Shown here one piece after another: positions 1 through 10,334 of a stretch of DNA of 64,000 nt; position 1 is the stretch's first letter, and each line of letters starts with the position of its first letter. The DNA comes from Symbiodinium natans (lineage: Eukaryota; Sar; Dinophyceae; Suessiales; Symbiodiniaceae): NCBI GenBank assembly GCA_905221605.1, contig CAJNDS010002086.1, positions 507,501-571,500 on the forward strand, read 5' to 3'. The position numbers were made by a program, and so were the translations under genes. Below the pieces are notes generated by a model. It was given only the letters and a program-made list of their open reading frames with translations, did not search any database and was not told the DNA's origin.

Positions 1-344
1 TCTCAGGGGAAGCCTCCAGAGTTCCGGAATTCGCAACAACTCCCGTCGCTCGAAAATTATCTTTTGATGCGCAGCTCCCCCAACAAATCCCGCTGACAGC
101 TGCAAAATACGTTTTTTTTGTCAGACCTGCTAGTCCCGAAACTTCAAGACTGGCTAAGCCAAACATTTTGGAGTTCTGGAATCACCACTCCGAAAAAGTT
201 AGGAAAGTTGAACATTCTAGTCTCTTTGGCAGTGCCAGTCAGTCTGCAGCAAAAATGCAGAGTTTGGGGTTCTGTTCTCCCAACATGCAAAACAAAGGGT
301 TCGTGATTCGGGCGCGATAGCATGGTCTGAACTGAAGGCTAAAA

Positions 345-416
345 CCTAAACCCTAAACCCTAAAACCCTAAAACCCAAAAACCCTAAACCCTAAACCCTA
401 AACCCTAAACCCTAAA
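345..416 (-). repeat. Telomeric array (CCCTAAA on plus)
   Basis: About nine units with several CCCTAAAA variants. The open frame LEDEIGCKLLLMVPRPL starts after an AAG acceptor directly behind it. Confidence 0.9.
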
Positions 417-537
417 CCGAAGGAAGCTCTGGAGGATGAGATCGGCTGCAAATTGCTCTTGATGGTTCCGCGCCCGCTGTTCGCGGCTTCTTCGCCTGCA
501 ATGTGACGAATTGGGACTGCAATATTGGGGGGGATTT

Positions 538-583
538 AGGGTTTAGGGTTTAGGGTGCTTCTAAGCCCTAAACCCTAAACCCT
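538..583. repeat. Head-to-head telomeric inverted repeat
   Basis: TTTAGGG units, 11 bases, then CCCTAAA units on the same strand, the arrangement of a chromosome-end fusion. Confidence 0.85.
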
Positions 584-670
584 GGATCCCCAGTGCTATC
601 GATCCATTCTGCCGGGAAACGGGCTTGACTGGGAAGGCATTGCCCTAGATTCCCCGAAGCGATGCCCACT

Positions 671-793
671 TTGCGTAAGAATCCCCCCCCAACACAAATT
701 CAAGGATTCTTCCTTATAAGAGTAAAAATAAAAGGATTCTTCCTTATAAGAGTAACTATTGGGGTGGGGGGGGGGTGGTTCTTAAGCAAACAG
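671..793. mobile_element. TIR element family E, copy 1, with internal duplication
   Basis: Ends TTGCGTAAGAATCCC and GGTTCTTAAGCAAA. The middle contains a 27-base direct repeat around AAGGATTCTTCCTTATAAG, and a G-run. Confidence 0.7.
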
Positions 794-1034
794 ACCTAAT
801 CCACATCGCGACACCATAGCGCACTGACATCTTGGTAGTCCTAGCGCCCGCGGCTTGAGCAACGCATGGCTAAGGGTGTGGGGTTTAGGGTTGAGGGGTT
901 GAGGGGTTCAGGGTTTAGGGAGTTTAGGGTTTGGGGGTTTTGTTGGGTTTTGTTGGGCTTCTTGCCCGGCAGGGTTCGGTGCAAAAGGTGCTTAGGTTGA
1001 GGGCTTGGGGTTTAGGATCTCGGGCTGAACCTAG

Positions 1035-1385
1035 GCGGGCTTCGTACCTTGCATGAGCCCCTTGCTGAAGTCATGCTCCGCCCTCCACAAGGATGAGACG
1101 ACTAGCTGGATCAGGGAAGCAACTGCTTTGCAAGAGTATCAGGTCAAGACCGAGGTCTTCACTTTGAGGCATACGTTCCTGAACCCTAAGCCCTAAGCCC
1201 TAAACCCTAAGCCCTAAACCCTAAACCCTAAACCCTAAACCCTAAACCCTAAACCCTAAACCCTAAACCCTAGCAACTTGCAGTGCCAGGTCGTGGGTGT
1301 GCTTGCACTTGGCGCAGCCAGCCTCGTGGTGTACGGCAACAGCATCGGCCACGCATGTCGCTTAGAACTGAGAGAAGGAGCTTGA
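1035..1385 (+). CDS. Two exon-like pieces flanking a C-rich telomeric array
   Basis: Piece 1 (1035-1142) follows the acceptor CTGAACCTAG: AGFVPCMSPLLKSCSALHKD then ETTSWIREATALQEYQ, ending at the donor CAG|GTCAAG. The intron holds a C-rich telomeric array (1184-1273) and ends ACTTGCAG. Piece 2 (1284-1385) joins in phase 0: VVGVLALGAASLVVYGNSIG, a likely membrane span, then stop TGA. Other frames are also open here, so support is moderate. Confidence 0.38.
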
Positions 1386-3195
1386 GGCTTAAGGGCTTGA
1401 GGCTTCATTTACCCGACCGCGTGCAGGCACAAGCAATGTCTCAAACCAGTTTCGTGCTTTGCGCTGCCAAGCCCAAGCCGCGTTCTGCAACCCTCGCTGC
1501 GCAAGACAGTTTGCTTAGGCTACTTAATGTTTGATTTCAGATGTTTCTTCTTGGTCTTTCGATGGACGCTGGTGTCGTGCTCGAAAGTCCAAGCCTCCCT
1601 TAGACAATGTTTTGATGGCCCAGGCAGTTCAAGCTACGGCATGGCCATTGCGTCGATTGTGCTGTATGGCATGGTCGCTGTGTGCCGCTTGCCGTGGTTG
1701 TGTCATTCTGTTCCTCGATCCCTGCTGCGTGCAGAATGAGGATCCTTTTATGTTGTTCCGGGGGTTCCCCAAACAGCTTGAGCCAACCCACGCATCCCGC
1801 CTTAGGGCTTGGTTTTGGTTTAACAGGCTAGATGCAAGTTTGATCATAGGACCCTGGAAGGCGAGAAAGTAAGAACTGCTTGGCTTCGTTCTACTGGCAA
1901 TGTAGGCCCAGACAGTCGAGTGTGGATTCAATGTCTGGAAAGCAACAACAAGCTAGAAAATAGTTTCCGTTTGAACAGGTTGCGGCGGGCTTTTACGAAA
2001 TGCATTGCTGTCTGAAGACCTCCACTTGGCGTTCAGCAAGCTGTCGCTGGCCTGAAGTACGGGATGCTTGCAGCAGTTGGCTCATGTAGGCTTTCAGGCT
2101 TCCGGCGGGCGGAACAATGAGGACCTTGAGTCATTGAGTATGCTTAACAGGCAGTGCAGCGCGAGCTTGGGGTTTACATATTTTCGACGTCTCAGGAGCC
2201 GCTTCGGCACCACCGACCTGGAAAACGATTGGATGGCCTCTAGGCATTTGGAACGGTGAATTGTTTTTGCCCTCCATTTTGCGAGCTTGCTGCAGTTTCA
2301 CGATATGTCCAGACATGTGGTCCTCGGGCCTGCAGATTGCATCGCTTTTTGCGTGGTGCTCCGCCCGGGTTCGAGTTCGAGCGAGTCTAGAAATGGGGAT
2401 ACTCCGGTCCAGGATTTTAACTACACAGCCCCCTGTCATCCGGGTCATCACACGGGAGTTGTCAAGCCAAACAATGGACCCCGGTACGGCCAGTGGAGGG
2501 TGGGGCCGATCCAACCTGCTCAATTGGATTTTAGCTTATCATGTCTTTTGCCCGGCAGATTTGGTTTTGGCTTGGCGCCCCAGTGGAATTCCTAACCCTA
2601 AACCCTAAACCCTAAACCCTAAAAAGCCCAACCCTCCAACCCGAGACAGCTTTGGGTTGGACTGCGGAGAGCACATACGCACCCACCAGTGTTGAACACA
2701 GGGCCTCTAGCCTCTAGCTTTAAAGTTTAGCGCTGAAAGCTGTGCATCCTGTACAAAACGAACTACAGACTGATAAAGTGCCGATGCGCAACTTGGACCC
2801 ATGCAGACCCTGGTTTCCCCACCAGGTTTCACAAATAGCTGGGGCAAACAGCCAAGGCCATGCGTGTCAGCGAGCGCCGAAGCCACCCAACCTGCACTCA
2901 GACTTCCAAAACACGTAAAAGCCCCAAAGCTGGGCCGGGAGGAATTTAGGGTTTAGGGTTTAGGGTAGAGGCCTCAACCTCTATACTGCGGTTGGCTTGC
3001 AACCTCTGCAGAAGGCAGGCGCGCAGAAAACCAACGCAGCCAGCTTCATCGAAGTGGAGTCGTGAGCCCCCCTGAACCACAGACGTGTGCAGAGACGGTG
3101 GGCAAACCCTAAACCCTAAGCCCTAAACCCTAAACCAAGTCAGCTCCAACTTTGAACTTAGCGAGGTGGCACAGACACGATTAGACAATCCACAG
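1386..3195. other. No firm gene; weak open frames
   Basis: An acceptor GACCGCGTGCAG at 1428 opens a 29-40 codon stretch in all three frames. 2131-2523 (minus) and 2261-2608 (plus) are open for over 100 codons on opposite strands without recognisable domains. Short telomeric arrays lie at 2594, 2946 and 3105. Confidence 0.5.
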
Positions 3196-3537
3196 CGCCG
3201 CACTATTTTGGTTCTACTTACGGCTTTGGTGTCTAGGGTTTAGGGTTTAGGGTTTAGGGTTTAGGGTTTAGGGTTTAGGGTTTAGGGTTTAGGGTTAGGG
3301 TCTATAGCTAGCAGCTTATAGGAGCTGGATATACAAGTCTTATTGTGGGAATTTGGGGCATTGAGGCTTTGGGGATTCGTGCTTCTCAGGATACATCATG
3401 TTCCTGCTGTTCGTCGTGGCCAACATGTGCGGAATGTGGTGCTTGGATCTCTGGAGCATGATGGAGTCGAGGCGTTGGCGGGGCCTTTGCTTCGAAAAAG
3501 AGTACCTGACACTACTTTGAACATACGGAGAAAATAG
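3196..3537 (+). CDS. Exon pair joined across an 84-base telomeric intron
   Basis: The first exon, 3196-3237, follows the acceptor CAATCCACAG (RRTILVLLTALVSR) and ends at GTTTAGGG. The intron 3238-3321 is mostly telomeric repeat and ends AGCTTATAG. The second exon, 3322-3537, continues in phase 0: ELDIQVLLWEFGALRLWGFV, LLRIHHVPAVRRGQHVRN and VVLGSLEHDGVEALAGPLL, to TAG at 3535. Hydrophobic and basic; family unknown. This is one of the cleanest examples of a telomeric array occupying an intron. Confidence 0.47.
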
Positions 3538-4342
3538 GCAGCAGACTAATTTCCGAATCCCCACCCCTCTTCGCAATAAAGATTCCCGGACAGTCCGACA
3601 ATCAATGAAGGCCTTGTGCAGAAGAGGGAGGCTATGACGTGGTGATCTACACGGCGTCCGCTTTGAGCTGCCTGGTAGGAGACAGCCCACTTCGCCTCAC
3701 ACGCTGGAATGACATCTTTCATTGAACAAAGGGCCTGGAGCATTAGAGGGCCTGGAGCATTAGAGGAGCAAGGGTTGTCCGCATTCTTTCTTTCTGCGCT
3801 GAGGCTGGTTGAGCTTCATCTTGTCCAGCGGCATCGTAGTCCTCACTGCCTACGTCCACTCTCAGCTTCTGATCGGTTTGGACTGGCGGGGGGGTCTGGG
3901 GCTGCCGAGCTTGCGGGTGTTTGAGCCACAGCCTAAGTCCCTTAAAGAGTGCAGCTCTTGCACCAACACTCCAGTACGAGATCTGATGAAGTTTGTTATT
4001 TCAGCCCTTTCCGTTCGCGCTCGAATTGTGGTGCGAAACTGAAGTGCAATGCTGTCCGGATGCCAGTAGAGCCATCCCCTCGGCCCGAAGTACGTCATCT
4101 CACACCCGGCTCTACCCAGCCCAAACACCGTGCATGAAGCTCGAAGAGGACGAGATGCTGGAATTCATGCAGACTGTGAATGTTAATCGCTCTCTGCGTA
4201 GCATGTGCTTGATGTTATACGTATCGTCGTTTTAAATGACTCTGCTCATTGAAATCTTGCCCCACTTGGGGAGGGTGGGGGGGGGGGGGGGCGTGGGTCC
4301 AAGATGGAAAGCCAGCGGGGCAACATCAACTAGCTCTTCTAG

Positions 4343-4578
4343 CGGAACTCGCAGCGCCAATCCGTAGCCGAAGGGTTTAGGGTTCAGGTTTGAGGGTTTG
4401 CCGCAGTCCAGTTGCAAAAGGTTTTAGGGTTTCGAATTCCAAAGGCTACATGAAGCCAACCAGCAGCACGTCCCCATCCCATGCCTTCCAGTCCCGTGCT
4501 TCGGAGGATTTGATACTGGACTATTGGGTGAGCGACGTCGTGACCAACGCAGACTTTGGGCTGACTTCAAGACTTTGA
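4343..4578 (+). CDS. Exon pair at a degenerate telomeric intron, probable 3' end
   Basis: A short piece RNSQRQSVAEG follows the acceptor TAGCTCTTCTAG and ends at GTTTAGGG (4375). After a 32-base stretch ending GCCGCAG the frame continues in matching phase as VAKGFRVSNSKGYMKPTSST, SPSHAFQSRASEDLILDY and WVSDVVTNADFGLTSRL to TGA at 4576. A 32-base intron is unusually short. Confidence 0.38.
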
Positions 4579-5541
4579 AGATTGTACAGGGGTTTCCCAA
4601 AATAGGGGTACCCCTTTTATACCCTAAACAGAATGGAATCCTTTTAAAGTGATCCCTCCCTATAGGGTTTCTCAGGTCTAGGGCATGGACGAACTCATCT
4701 GAATCCCTAAACTACGTCAGCCCAGTAAGGAATTCAACGAGGGCGTGCGCAGTTGGAACTCGATGCAGGCTCTCTTGCACCTCGGCCTCTTTGCATTGGA
4801 TTTGATTTCCGCCATGTTTGAGAGCGAGTGCAAAGCCCCGTGTCACACCCGAAGCCTTATCTAGGACATTAGAGCCCTAAACCCCGAAACCCTAAAACGA
4901 ACCCCAAGCCGTAAACCCCAAATGTTCTGAGGAAGAGCGCTGGTCGTGAGCTCGGAAACAGCTTCCTTGCCTTACAGGTGGCAGGTTCGCTGGGCTCTTT
5001 GGCTGTCTTGGGCAGCATCGTCCCCTTTCCCTGGCGGGTTGCACTACTCTGGCGTGCGCGGTGTGATAGGGCTTGAGCGCTTGGGGCCCGAGTTTAGTTC
5101 GCCTTGAAAGTGGAGTCCGGGGGGCTCCTGGATAATTTAAACCCCAAACCCTAAACCCTAAACCCTAAACCCTAAACCCTAAACCCTAAACCCTAAACCC
5201 TTCTGTCTAGGGGCCCCCTAGTGGCCCTAGTGAGGGTGTGACCTTGAGCTGCACAATGCTGCAGAGCTCTCCCCCAGAATCCCCATCACTGCTTCTCAAT
5301 GCCACTGCTTCTAGCACAATGCCCATTCTAACCTTAAAAACCCTGAACCTTTGAACCTGTAAACCCTAAACCCTAAAACCCTAAAGCACAACTTTCCCGG
5401 AACTAGTCCCTGCAATGTGGCCACAGTGTCAGCTAGGCGGGTGGCAAAAAAAAAACTAAACCCTAAACTCTAAACGCTAAACCCTAAACCCTAAACCCTA
5501 AACCCTAAACCCTAAACCCTAAACCCTAAACCGAGCCACAG

Positions 5542-5643
5542 GCTTGATGATCTGGCTTGGTGATGGCGTCACCTTTCTGTGGCGTCAAGACCTGAAAGCA
5601 CTGCCTCTCAGCATCGAGGTCCTGCAGCCTGGCCGCCCATGTG
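5542..5643 (+). CDS. Exon bounded on both sides by telomeric arrays
   Basis: A C-rich array ends at about 5532 and the acceptor GAGCCACAG precedes LMIWLGDGVTFLWRQDLKAL and PLSIEVLQPGRPC. The frame ends exactly where GTTTAGGG begins (5644). In and out phases are both 1. Tryptophans and mixed charge make it protein-like. Confidence 0.42.
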
Positions 5644-5865
5644 GTTTAGGGTTTAGGGATTCTAGTACCACCCTATTTTCCGTAATCCCTATGAAGGACG
5701 GTTAGCCCTAAACCCTAAACCCTAAACCCTAAACCCTAAATACTAAACCTCCGGGGAGCATCCCAATGGCCAGACCAGGTCTGCCATGCCGCTGCTCTTG
5801 CTCTTCTTCCTGGCCACCCGCCTTTGCGCGCATGGTGCGGCTCTCACGGAGCCATGTCCATACCT

Positions 5866-6076
5866 AACCCCCTAAACCCTAAACCCTAAACCCTAAACCC
5901 TAAACCCTAAACCCTAAACCCTAAACCCCAAACCCCAAACCCCAAACCCCAAACCCCAAACCCCAAACCCTAAACCCTAAACCCTAAACCCTAAACCCTA
6001 AACCCTAAACCCTAAACCCTAAACCCTAAACCCTAAACCCTAAACCCTAAACCCTAAACCCTAAACCCTAAACCCT
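5866..6076 (-). repeat. Longest pure telomeric array, with a CCCCAAA block
   Basis: About 29 units. A run of CCCCAAA units (5926-5968) sits in the middle, consistent with local tandem amplification of one variant. It is followed by the exon at 6079. Confidence 0.95.
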
Positions 6077-6078
6077 AG

Positions 6079-6354
6079 CCGCAAACTTGCATCAATGGCC
6101 CGGAGTGTGTTCCGAAACTTGCATCTAAATGGCCTCGAGAGCGTGACGAATCTGGGTGTTCGTGTAGGTGTACCTCGGGGACCACATGAACCCTAAAAGG
6201 GTTTATCTGGTCCATATACCTTAGTAGGAAATAGAGTAGTATAGGGTAGAAAATTCATGTCGCCCCCAGCTTACACCACCTTAAGTTAAGTATTGTTTGC
6301 TGGGGAAGGTTCGGCTTGCCTATGCGAACATTTCGCCGAAGGCTAGCAATTTAG
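6079..6354 (+). CDS. Composite exon with a family C element
   Basis: It follows the longest telomeric array (acceptor AACCCTAG). The frame KLASMARSVFRNLHLNGLES and VTNLGVRVGV has a leucine-rich-repeat feel. It meets the element 6173-6271, flanked by TA on both sides. Removing 101 bases (frame-changing) continues as HHLKLSIVCWGRFGLPMRTF and RRRLAI to TAG at 6352. The element is a diverged member of family C. Confidence 0.48.
6173..6271. mobile_element. TIR element family C, copy 1 (diverged)
   Basis: 99 bp starting CCTCGGGGACC and containing the family block GAACCCTAAAAGGGTTTAT. Flanked by TA. The 3' end is poorly conserved. Confidence 0.65.
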
Positions 6355-7213
6355 GTTCCCTTATGAGCCCCTTCAAACCAAACAGGGCAGCCTGTGTACT
6401 CCTAGGTTATAGAATGCCAGTGCTCCTGCCTAGCCCGAACAGCGCCTCAAACTTTGCTTGCTTCTTTTCCTCAATCAGGCTTTTACCGTCTTGTTCTCTC
6501 ACGGTTGGGATCCTTAAACAAGGCATAGGGCGCTTTTAAACTCTGACCCTAAACCCTGAACCCCAAACTCTAAACCCTGATGGCTTGGAGGTAGGTGCAC
6601 TGGAAATCACTCCCACAGGAGAAGTGCCGTGCGATCCCAGCGTTGGTGAACCAAATCCCAGGCGCGAGCTGCAGTATGGTCGGTTCTCATACTTTGGGAT
6701 GTTCCCCCTTATTCTAACAGTCCTGAATATAGGGATTATAATAGGGGGGGGGTAAGGGGGGGGGGGTTGCCTGTGGGGGCCCCAAGACTTTGACAAGCAG
6801 GCTATGCTCCGGAAACCTTCTTTCGGTGGGGTTTGTGGTCATTCAGGGCTTGGGTCCTTCCAAACTTTGGCAACGCTGCCGGCATGGGATGGACTTGCAA
6901 ATGCGGGCCGTTGCGCTCGAGCAGGAAAGGAATGTGTCGCCGGAATAACCCTGCTAATCGCCCAGAATATTCTTTAGCTATCATTACCCACCTACATCCG
7001 CTGCCTCAGACCTGGACTTAAAGAGCAGGGCAGCCATCAACTCTCAGCTCTGCTGTGGAGAGGGTTGCGAAACTCAATTTAGGGCTTATCCACATTTCAC
7101 CCTGGGCAACCTAAACGCTCCACGCGAAGTGCGGCCACGAAGAAAGATGACCGTGAACCAGTTGTTGAACACGTGCGCTCAAGGACACACCTCTAAACCC
7201 CTGAACCTGCATT

Positions 7214-7303
7214 CCAGGATGGGCTATTAGGCCCTATAACCCCCATAAACAGCCCTATAAAGGCCCTTTTTTAAGGGTTATAGGGTCTAATAGCCCGTCC
7301 TGG
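7214..7303. mobile_element. TIR element family B, copy 1
   Basis: 90 bp, ends CCAGGATGGGCTATTAG and inverse, flanked by TT. Precise removal gives no long frame, whereas a GA donor (CCAG|GATGGG) with acceptor TTTAAG keeps phase 2 into LENSLVPKSLCCPWHP. Confidence 0.82.
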
Positions 7304-7890
7304 TTGGTTTAAGGCTTGAGAATTCCCTGGTACCAAAATCACTTTGTTGCCCCTGGCATCCCTGGCGTGCCAAATCTCAGGACGGAGTATAGACTACGAG
7401 CGCCAGTACCTTGTAAAGCTGCTTAGCCTGCAGTGCCTGTTCAATAATTTCATGCTGATTGTTGGTGCTTCGGCTTGCGACGTGAGAACATCAGATAGCA
7501 AGGGTTACTATCATTCTGCGATGATGTGCCTTGGAGGCTTACGTTCTCCCTCAAGTTGGCATATGTCCGAAGGGCTTCGAAGGAAGCCTGCTACCGTTGG
7601 ATAGAAGTAAAGCAGTGTAGGAGAGTGCTGGCAGCAAGCTGCCGTTGCACACTTCCTGCAGCCATTCGAGTGCTGCTCATGCTCCTAGCTATCAGGGGCC
7701 CTGGCTGGTGATGGGGTACTGTAAAGTTTGGGTTTAGGGTTTACTATATCTTAAACCCTAAACCCTAAACCCTAGGCCTAAACCCTAAGACCAACACCAT
7801 AGATGCCTTTGTCGTAATGCCCCATAAGGGTTTAGGGTGGATCCCGGCCGAACCACGCCAAGCCAAACCTTCCCCTTGAGATTTTGTAAG

Positions 7891-8164
7891 CTGGGGGGTG
7901 CGGGGGGAACCTCGAAATCTGCTGAGTTCCTTGGGGACGAAATGAACCCTAAAAGGCTTTATGGTTCATATGCCTTAATAGGAGCTATAGTAGTAATGGG
8001 TATATGACCCCAAGGTTGGGCACTGCCAGCACAGGTTTATCGCGGACAGCGCTGCCGGCTTCGTCATCAGAGGCGTGACGCTCACCCAGGCGATTTTCCT
8101 GCGGCAAGTCTATTTTTTGGGAACGCTGTTCTCCGGCCTGTTAGGAGTGTTGATCCGCATCTAT
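7891..8164 (+). CDS. Exon-like frame between family C and family D elements
   Basis: The acceptor is ATTTTGTAAG. Removing the family C element 7929-8015 with its TT duplication (89 bases) joins RNLLS to WALPAQVYRGQRCRLRHQ and RRDAHPGDFPAASLFFGNAV, open up to the family D element at 8165. A competing spliceosomal reading (GGGGAC|GAAATG donor, CCCCAAG acceptor, phase 0) gives VGHCQHRFIADSAAGFVIRG and LTQAIFLRQVYFLGTLFSG, which looks like a membrane segment but stops at 8166. The correct frame is undecided. Confidence 0.35.
7929..8015. mobile_element. TIR element family C, copy 2 (internally deleted)
   Basis: 87 bp, CCTTGGGGACGAAATGAA to CCCCAAGG, flanked by TT. The right inner arm seen in copy 3 is missing. 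Confidence 0.78.
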
Positions 8165-8265
8165 CTCTAGTCCAGTGGGTAACCTTTAACCTTTTTTGGG
8201 TAATAGAATCCCCTTAGAACCCTAAAGGTTAACCTTTAGTTCCCCCAGGTTACTGGACAACTAAG
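8165..8265. mobile_element. TIR element family D, copy 1
   Basis: Ends related to CTTAGTTGTCCAGTAACC, with the inner block GTAACCTTTAACC and its inverse. A GT donor (TGG|GTAACC) and a CCCCCAG acceptor are built in. Confidence 0.75.
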
Positions 8266-8329
8266 TTAATTCCTCCAGAACAGCCACGAGTCGACGGTTT
8301 AGGGGTCACTACAATAACGTGACCTGCTT

Positions 8330-8570
8330 TCAGCTGCAGTCTACTATTTGCTTAAGAACCCCCAAAAATATAAAACAACAATCCTATACTACCCTTATAA
8401 GGAAGAATATTTCATTTTTCTGGGGGGGGGGGGGGGGGGTTCTTAAGCAGTTCGTAGCAGCGTTTGAGATGGAAACCTCTTTCAGAGTCTTCTGCACAGG
8501 TGTGCGGGGTATGGGGTCTGGGGGGTGCGCTTGACCTGACACTTGGCACTGGCCAGCTAACATGACACAG
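8330..8570 (+). CDS. Exon-like frame interrupted by a family E element
   Basis: The acceptor is GTGACCTGCTTTCAG. A few bases in, the family E element 8341-8457 interrupts, flanked by CAGT and CAGC. Removing 121 bases continues as LRWKPLSESSAQVCGVWGLG and GALDLTLGTGQL. It lies in an array of similar pieces between 7.9 and 9.5 kb. Confidence 0.33.
8341..8457. mobile_element. TIR element family E, copy 2
   Basis: Ends CTACTATTTGCTTAAG and inverse, a G-run of about 18 on the right side, flanked by CAGT/CAGC. Confidence 0.77.
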
Positions 8571-8579
8571 GGCAAGTAG

Positions 8580-8736
8580 GCTGCACTGCATTTGGGCCCT
8601 GGCGCAGAAGAAAGGTTTAGGGTTGGGGTATTAGGGTTTTAGGGTTTTAGGGTTTTAGGGTTTAGGGTTTTAGGTTTAGGGTTTAGGGTTTAGGGTTTCT
8701 GCTTTATCCAGGCGAGGACCTTCTCGTTCAAATAGG
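8580..8736 (+). CDS. Two tiny exons separated by a telomeric intron
   Basis: The acceptor GGGCAAGTAG is followed by LHCIWALAQKK (8580-8614), then a telomeric array from GTTTAGGG at 8615, ending TTCTGCTTTATCCAG at 8711. The second piece, 8712-8736, continues in matching phase as GEDLLVQIG and again ends at GTTTAGGG. Both introns begin with telomeric repeat. Confidence 0.35.
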
Positions 8737-9273
8737 GTTTAGGGTACTTTATACTACAAATGAGACCCCGCCTCTTGCAGGGTTGTGAAGACGTAGGGTT
8801 TAGGGGTTATGTCTTTGCCCTTCTCTTGAGTTGAACTTTCTACTATAGGCGTCGGAATAACTACTAGTAGAATTTTCTCATGGCCCCTGCAGAACTATGC
8901 TATAATAACAACCCCCGAAGCCCTAGTCTAATTATTAAGGCCCCTATATGACACATTTGCTTGCAGAACCACCCAAACCCTCACTGCTCGGCTTTTTGTC
9001 GATGTGTTTAACGGTGGCAATCCGAGCCAACAAGTGCCACTTGCACAGAGGCACACATTCAGAGTGTTGAGAAGCTGCGCGTCAAGCTCTTTCTCCAGGA
9101 CTAGTCCGAGTAAACACTAAACCCTAAACCCTAAACCCTAAACCCTGACAGGATCGTAAACTTATATAGGCCTAAGCTCACGGGGAGAAGAAGACTACGG
9201 AAACCCATTCTCAGAATGAGATGCTGAACCCACAAAGGGCTGCTTCCAGCTACCGAGATGCGCTTTAACGTAG

Positions 9274-9509
9274 CCTGGAGCAGTTCCAGCTCACTAGAGT
9301 TCAGGGGTTTAGGGTTTAGGGTTTAGGGTTTAGGGTTTAGGGCGGACCCAGGATCCACGGATACGGCACTCGGGCAAGTAGTCCTTCAAACGAATTCGAG
9401 CCTTGTTGAAGGGTTCCTGGTGACTTCTTGGTGTTTCTGCGCAACTCCGAAGCCTCCATCCAAGATGGTTCCGGCCCTAGCCGCTAGGCCCTGGCCACAC
9501 AGGGCTTGA
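9274..9509 (+). CDS. Exon pair joined across a 34-base telomeric intron
   Basis: LEQFQLTRVQG ends at 9306. Bases 9307-9340 are five telomeric units beginning GTTTAG and ending TTTAG. Joining keeps phase 2 and opens 55 codons: ADPGSTDTALGQVVLQTNSS, LVEGFLVTSWCFCATPKP and PSKMVPALAARPWPHRA, to TGA at 9507. Reading straight through the array hits an in-frame TAG, so removal is required for continuity. Confidence 0.42.
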
Positions 9510-9819
9510 CGAAAATCAGCTCTCTCCACGATTTTGTTCCTGGATACTGCCTCTGCCGCCTGGGGGCCGCCTGAAGTTAGGGTTTATTGTGTTTACGCTG
9601 AATATCTGGCATAAGAGCCATTGGGTCACGGCGGCAGATTCGCAGGTCCAACGCTTAATTTGTAAATTTTGTTTTCCGCTATGTGTGGCTGCCGCATAGG
9701 GCTCCGTGCTGCAGCGTTTGGCCTGCTAACGGGCCCCCGGGCTCCAGCAACATCGCTCGTTTCCGAGCTCGAATTTTTCGGAAGCAGAACGGCCCAGCTG
9801 CACTGGTGCAGTTCTGGTC

Positions 9820-10334
9820 ATGGCTTCCTTATACTCGAAGAAAGATTATACATACCCCTTGGGCATTCTCGTTTTTGTAGGTTACTGGGTATGGTTTTGG
9901 AGTACGTCGAAGTATTCTCAGATTTCCTGCTTCATACTGCTTCAGACTGCTTCGGCAGCATTTGAATATGCTCTCACTCCTTTGGCACAGATCCTGCTGA
10001 CGAAGCTGGGTATCTCAAGGCCGAGAGCCTCAGAACATCTGAGCATCCCTCTGATTCGACCCTTTGGTGTCGGGTTTAGGGTTTAGGGTGTAGGGTTTTC
10101 AGCCTGGCAGGTTGAAACTGCATGTTGCGTGGACACGAGGCTCCAGTCTGTTTGTGCCCTGCTTGAATGCAAAGCTTCCCAGATCTTCCAAATCCCCTTA
10201 ATTAAGGAATATACCCTAATCTATACTAAGGATCCTTATTAGGAATTAAGGTATATACCTTAATTAAGGGGTTTTGGAAGATCTGGGTTCCGTGTCCAAT
10301 AACTGCACATCCCTTCCACCTTGCTAGCCCAGTG
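9820..10334 (+). CDS. Probable membrane-protein exons with telomeric intron and family A element
   Basis: The first block, 9820-10073, reads DYTYPLGILVFVGYWVWFW, then ISCFILLQTASAAFEYALTP and ISRPRASEHLSIPLIRPFG: two hydrophobic stretches that could be membrane spans. It ends exactly at a telomeric donor. The 37-base intron 10074-10110 ends CCTGGCAG, and phase 2 is kept into LKLHVAWTRGSSLFVPCLNA. The family A element 10178-10287 with its TT duplication is then removed (112 bases) to give PCPITAHPFHLASPV, which ends at the donor GTG|GTACTT. Whether the Met at 9820 is the true start is unknown; the frame is open upstream. Confidence 0.48.
10178..10287. mobile_element. TIR element family A, copy 1
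   Basis: 110 bp, ends CCCAGATCTTCCAAA and its inverse, with inner inverted TTAATTAAGG blocks and a central AAGGATCCTT palindrome. It is flanked by TT on both sides. Nearly the whole element folds as one hairpin. Six copies of the family lie in this window with almost the same length. Confidence 0.85.

Noticed and set aside
2131-2608. Opposed 115-130 codon frames
   Set aside because: Open frames of this length are expected by chance at this composition; no domain or splice edges to choose between strands.
5787-5850. Signal-peptide-like start MPLLLLFFLATRLCAHGAA
   Set aside because: The pyrimidine-rich source could equally be intronic, and phase from the exon at 5542 favours a different frame.
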